From: Marinobacter sp. X15-166B
Lineage (GTDB): Bacteria > Pseudomonadota > Gammaproteobacteria > Pseudomonadales > Oleiphilaceae
Direction of reading: 5' to 3'
Assembly: GCF_001752365.1 (NCBI RefSeq)
Contig: NZ_MEIY01000001.1
Coordinates: 468,069 to 532,068, forward strand
DNA: 64,000 nucleotides
Below are positions 61,203 to 64,000 of this stretch, piece by piece; position 1 is the stretch's first letter; each line of letters begins with the position of its first letter. The translations under genes and the position numbers were made by a program. The notes beneath the pieces were generated by a model that searched no databases, was not told where the DNA came from, and saw nothing but the letters and a program-made list of their open reading frames with translations.

Positions 61203-63150
61203 GAGCGCTCTCCTCCTCTGTCGATTGCCGCACCGCGGGCGGGGCGTCCGCTACCACCAAGGCATCCAGCAGCAGTTCGGCAATCTCCTTCACCTCGGGA
61301 CGCGGCTCGACCACGCCTTCCAGCATCTGGGTACATTGCGGACACGCCACCGCCAGCACCTCGGCGTCCACCGCTCGGGCGTCGTCCACTCGCATGTCGG
61401 CAATCCGCCGTTCGCCGGGAATGTCGGTAATGGGGGCTCCTCCGCCACCGCCGCAGCAGCGGGAACGAAAACCGCTGCGTTCCATCTCGGTACGCTCAAA
61501 TCCGAGCTGATCAATCAGGTAACGGGGCGCGTCATACACTCCGTTGTACCGCCCCAGATAGCAGGGATCGTGATAGGTCAGGCGACCCTTGCCGTTCCCG
61601 GTGAAGTGCAGCTGTCCCCGGCGGTGTAATTCCGCCAGCAGCTCGGTGTGGTGCATCACCTCATACTCGCCGCCCAGCTCCGCGTATTCGGTGCCCAGGC
61701 ACTGCAAAGCATGGGGATCGGTGGTGACGATGCGATTGAAGCGGTACTGGTTGAGGGTGTGGATATTGGCCCTGGCCAGCCGCTGGAAGGTGGCTTCGTC
61801 CCCCAACCGGCGGGCCAGGTCACCGCAATCCAGCTCCTCGTCCCCGAGGTACGCAAAGTCCACGTTGGCGGCCTTGAGCAAGCGGACCACCGCCCGCAAG
61901 GTGCGCTGGTTGCGCATATCGAACGCACCGTCCCCGACCCAGAACAGGATATCGGTTGTTCGGGTCTGCCGGAGCAGCGGGATCGACAGATCCGCCGCCC
62001 AATGAGTGCGGCTGGCCTGCGCCAGACCGCCCGGGTTGTCGGTGGCAATCAGATTGGCCAGCACTTCCGGCCCCTTGCCCGGGGTCTTGCCCCGCTCCAG
62101 GGTCAGATAACGGCGCATGTCCACCACCGCGTCCACGTGTTCGATCATCATCGGGCACTCTTCCACGCAGGCCCGACAGGTGGTGCAGGACCACAGGGTC
62201 TGGCTGTCCAGAATGCTGTCCACCATCGGCAGGCCAGGCGCACCGCTGCGGCAGCTGCCTTCCTGCCCCGGGTGGCCGTTACCGTGATAGCTGGATTCTT
62301 CCTCGGCCGCCATGGCAATCACCATGTCCTGGATCAGCTTTTTCGGATTCAGTGGCTGGCCGGCGGCAAAAGCGGGACACTTGCTCTCGCAGCGGCCGCA
62401 CTGCACGCAGGCGTCAAAGCTCAGTAACTGGTTCCATTTGAAGTCGGTGACCGATTCCACCCCCAGCTTGCCGGCGTCCAGGTCCAGCGCCTTGAGGCCG
62501 GTATCGCGGCCACCACCAAAGCGTGCCGGCCGCCGATGAAACGCCAGGTGCAAGGCTCCGGCGAAGGCGTGTTTCATGGGCCCGCCCCAGGTCATCCCGA
62601 GCACCATCTCCGCCAGCCCCCAGGCACAGACAACCAGCAACAGCATGGCCAGCAGACCGCTGCCGATGCCTTCGGGCAACACGCCGGCGGCGGGCAGGGT
62701 GACGAGGAAGAAACCGACGGCAAAGGCCAGCAGACTTTTGGGCAGGCGCTGCCAGGGCCCCCGGGACAGCGCCGAATCAGGTAACTCAGCGGCCGCAAGC
62801 CTGCGCCGTTTCCAGACGAAGGCCGCGCCGACGGCCATCAGCCCACTGGCAGCCAGCAGGGGCCAGGTCAGCCAGGCGGTGCGCAGCCCGAACCCGTGCA
62901 CCAGCAGCACCAACACCAACGCCAGCACAAATCCACCGCCGGTGGCCACATGGGTGTTGGCCATATACCGGTCACGGGCGACCACATGGTGCAGATCAAC
63001 CAGATAACGCCTGGGCATGGCGGCCAGTCCCTGCCAGAGCGGCACCGGGCTGGGCTGGCCCTGCCGCCACATACGGATGCGCCGCACCGCTCCGGCCCCG
63101 GCCAGAGCAACCGCCAGAACGAACAGATAAGGGATCACAGGCTCAAACAT
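61195..63150 (-). CDS. dgcB: Dimethylglycine demethylation protein DgcB (membrane iron-sulphur protein)
   Basis: A 651-residue protein. About five membrane segments cover residues 1-200. Two 4Fe-4S clusters follow: CVQCGRCESKCP near residues 233-244 and CTTCRACVEECP near residues 311-322. Two CCG domains then carry HDPCYLGRYNG and SRCCGGGGGAP. The family moves electrons from DgcA to EtfAB or quinone while dimethylglycine is demethylated to sarcosine. The order dgcA-dgcB-etfA-etfB matches Pseudomonas. Start is ATG 63150. Confidence 0.93.
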   Translation of the reverse strand: MFEPVIPYLFVLAVALAGAGAVRRIRMWRQGQPSPVPLWQGLAAMPRRYLVDLHHVVARDRYMANTHVATGGGFVLALVLVLLVHGFGLRTAWLTWPLLAASGLMAVGAAFVWKRRRLAAAELPDSALSRGPWQRLPKSLLAFAVGFFLVTLPAAGVLPEGIGSGLLAMLLLVVCAWGLAEMVLGMTWGGPMKHAFAGALHLAFHRRPARFGGGRDTGLKALDLDAGKLGVESVTDFKWNQLLSFDACVQCGRCESKCPAFAAGQPLNPKKLIQDMVIAMAAEEESSYHGNGHPGQEGSCRSGAPGLPMVDSILDSQTLWSCTTCRACVEECPMMIEHVDAVVDMRRYLTLERGKTPGKGPEVLANLIATDNPGGLAQASRTHWAADLSIPLLRQTRTTDILFWVGDGAFDMRNQRTLRAVVRLLKAANVDFAYLGDEELDCGDLARRLGDEATFQRLARANIHTLNQYRFNRIVTTDPHALQCLGTEYAELGGEYEVMHHTELLAELHRRGQLHFTGNGKGRLTYHDPCYLGRYNGVYDAPRYLIDQLGFERTEMERSGFRSRCCGGGGGAPITDIPGERRIADMRVDDARAVDAEVLAVACPQCTQMLEGVVEPRPEVKEIAELLLDALVVADAPPAVRQSTEEESAHV

Positions 63151-63194
63151 AGGGCGTACCTCCTGGCGCCGGAGCGGGCTCCGGTGCCCTCAGC

Positions 63195-64000
63195 TCAAAA
63201 GTCCTTGCACAGGCGCAGGGCGTCGTAAATGGCCGCATAAATGTTGCGCTGGGAGACACAGTCGCCGATGCGGTACAGCAGGAAGCCCTCACCACGGTGA
63301 GACAGGCCCGGCTGGGGGGCAGCCGCATACAGGGCTTCGATATCAATCTGGCCCTGGTTGACGGAATCGGCCTTCAGTTCCCAATAGAGGCGCTCGTCCG
63401 GGCGTACTCCGTTCTCCACCACCACCTGATCCACCACCCGTTCCTCCTGCTGGCCGCTGTACTCGTTTTCGAGCACCGCCACCAGCTTGTCACCCTCCCG
63501 GTACACCCGGTGCAGGGCCGTGTCGGGTGTCATGATCACCTCACGCTCATACAGCGAGCGGTAATAACTGGGGAAAGTGGTCCCCCCCACCGCCACCCCC
63601 GGCTTGGTGTCGTCGGTGACCAGCTCCACCAGGCTGCCCCTGGCGGCCAGAAGGTCGGCCGTGGACATGCCGCTGAATTCGCAGATGGTGTCGTACACCA
63701 GTACATTCCTGCCCGCTTCGACCTTGCCCGAGAGTATGTCCCAACTGCTGACCACCAGGCCGTCTTCCGCCCCCCACTCCGGGACCTGCTCGATGAACGG
63801 GGTACCGCCCACCGCCAGAATTACCACATCCGGCGCCTCGGCCATGATGGTGGGCATGTCGGCGGGGGTGGTCAGGCGCACGTCCACCTTCAACCGCGCC
63901 AGCTCCAGCACGAACCAGCGGGTGATGCCGGCAATCTGGTCCCGCTGGGGCGCCTTGGCGGCCAGGGTGATCTGCCCCCCCAGGTCTGGCGCCTGCTCGA
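63195..64000 (-). CDS. dgcA: Dimethylglycine demethylase DgcA, C-terminal part (5' end outside window)
   Basis: The frame is open to the window edge; at least 267 residues are present, running upstream beyond 64000. The visible segment begins EQAPDLGGQITLAAKAP, the dinucleotide-binding part of an Old-Yellow-Enzyme/2,4-dienoyl-CoA-reductase-like flavoprotein, then RWFVLELARLKVDVRLTTPAD and VVILAVGGTPF. It ends with YRIGDCVSQRNIYAAIYDALRLCKDF. DgcA demethylates dimethylglycine to sarcosine, using DgcB and Etf as acceptors. ATG-like starts inside the fragment are not true starts. Confidence 0.9.
   Translation of the reverse strand, partial: EQAPDLGGQITLAAKAPQRDQIAGITRWFVLELARLKVDVRLTTPADMPTIMAEAPDVVILAVGGTPFIEQVPEWGAEDGLVVSSWDILSGKVEAGRNVLVYDTICEFSGMSTADLLAARGSLVELVTDDTKPGVAVGGTTFPSYYRSLYEREVIMTPDTALHRVYREGDKLVAVLENEYSGQQEERVVDQVVVENGVRPDERLYWELKADSVNQGQIDIEALYAAAPQPGLSHRGEGFLLYRIGDCVSQRNIYAAIYDALRLCKDF

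Overview
The window is about 64 kb of GC-rich, gene-dense chromosomal DNA from a Gram-negative bacterium, most likely a gammaproteobacterium. It carries a VgrG tail, lipoproteins with lipoboxes, and Tct, Liv and Phn importers. The glyA-soxBDAG-purU and dgcA-dgcB-etfA-etfB blocks have the gene order known from Pseudomonas and its marine relatives. I see no rRNA, tRNA, CRISPR array, insertion sequence or phage gene. The species cannot be fixed from sequence alone.

Layout. 0-14.3 kb is mixed housekeeping: the end of vgrG, an AlkA-type glycosylase, a Na/Pi cotransporter, a DUF72 protein, a small HNH nuclease followed by a frameshifted membrane-anchored EEP hydrolase, a chemoreceptor, RarD-like and BASS transporters, threonine aldolase and a di-haem lipoprotein. 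14.5-21.1 kb is a Liv-type ABC importer operon ending in a long-chain acyl-CoA ligase. 21.3-27.5 kb is a tricarboxylate (Tct) module: a two-component system with an orphan binding protein, divergent from tctCBA. 27.5-32.4 kb holds a diguanylate cyclase with an unusual leader, an unknown lipoprotein, a BaeRF-type protein and a DOPA-dioxygenase-like protein. 32.7-37.8 kb is a PhnD-C-E-E importer followed by a HAD phosphatase and a DeoR regulator. 38.0-39.7 kb encodes a secreted PHB depolymerase-type esterase.

39.8-64 kb is a catabolic island for creatinine, creatine, dimethylglycine and sarcosine. A BCCT carrier, creatininase and an MFS carrier (minus strand) are separated by a LysR regulator from creatinase, a 37-residue symporter accessory protein, a sodium:solute symporter, a cupin, glyA, L-serine dehydratase, soxBDAG and purU, all on the minus strand. 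A GlxA/AraC-type regulator and the dgcA-dgcB-etfA-etfB block follow. Together they predict creatinine to creatine to sarcosine plus urea, and dimethylglycine to sarcosine. SoxBDAG then gives glycine plus C1-folate, SHMT gives serine, and serine dehydratase gives pyruvate. PurU clears excess formyl-folate. No urease is seen here.

The most interesting signals not explained by the gene list are these. (1) AAYAAYAA (Crc/Hfq CA-motif-like) sequences recur in the leaders of many transport and catabolic genes. (2) A perfect 16-bp palindrome lies at the phnD promoter, in a cluster pairing a phosphonate-type importer with a phosphatase and a DeoR regulator. (3) A 28-bp near-perfect palindrome lies between the BCCT and GlxA-regulator genes. 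(4) A long structured leader may cover the ribosome binding site of a diguanylate cyclase. (5) A G8 tract puts the EEP gene out of frame by one base. (6) The tiny symporter accessory gene is easily missed.
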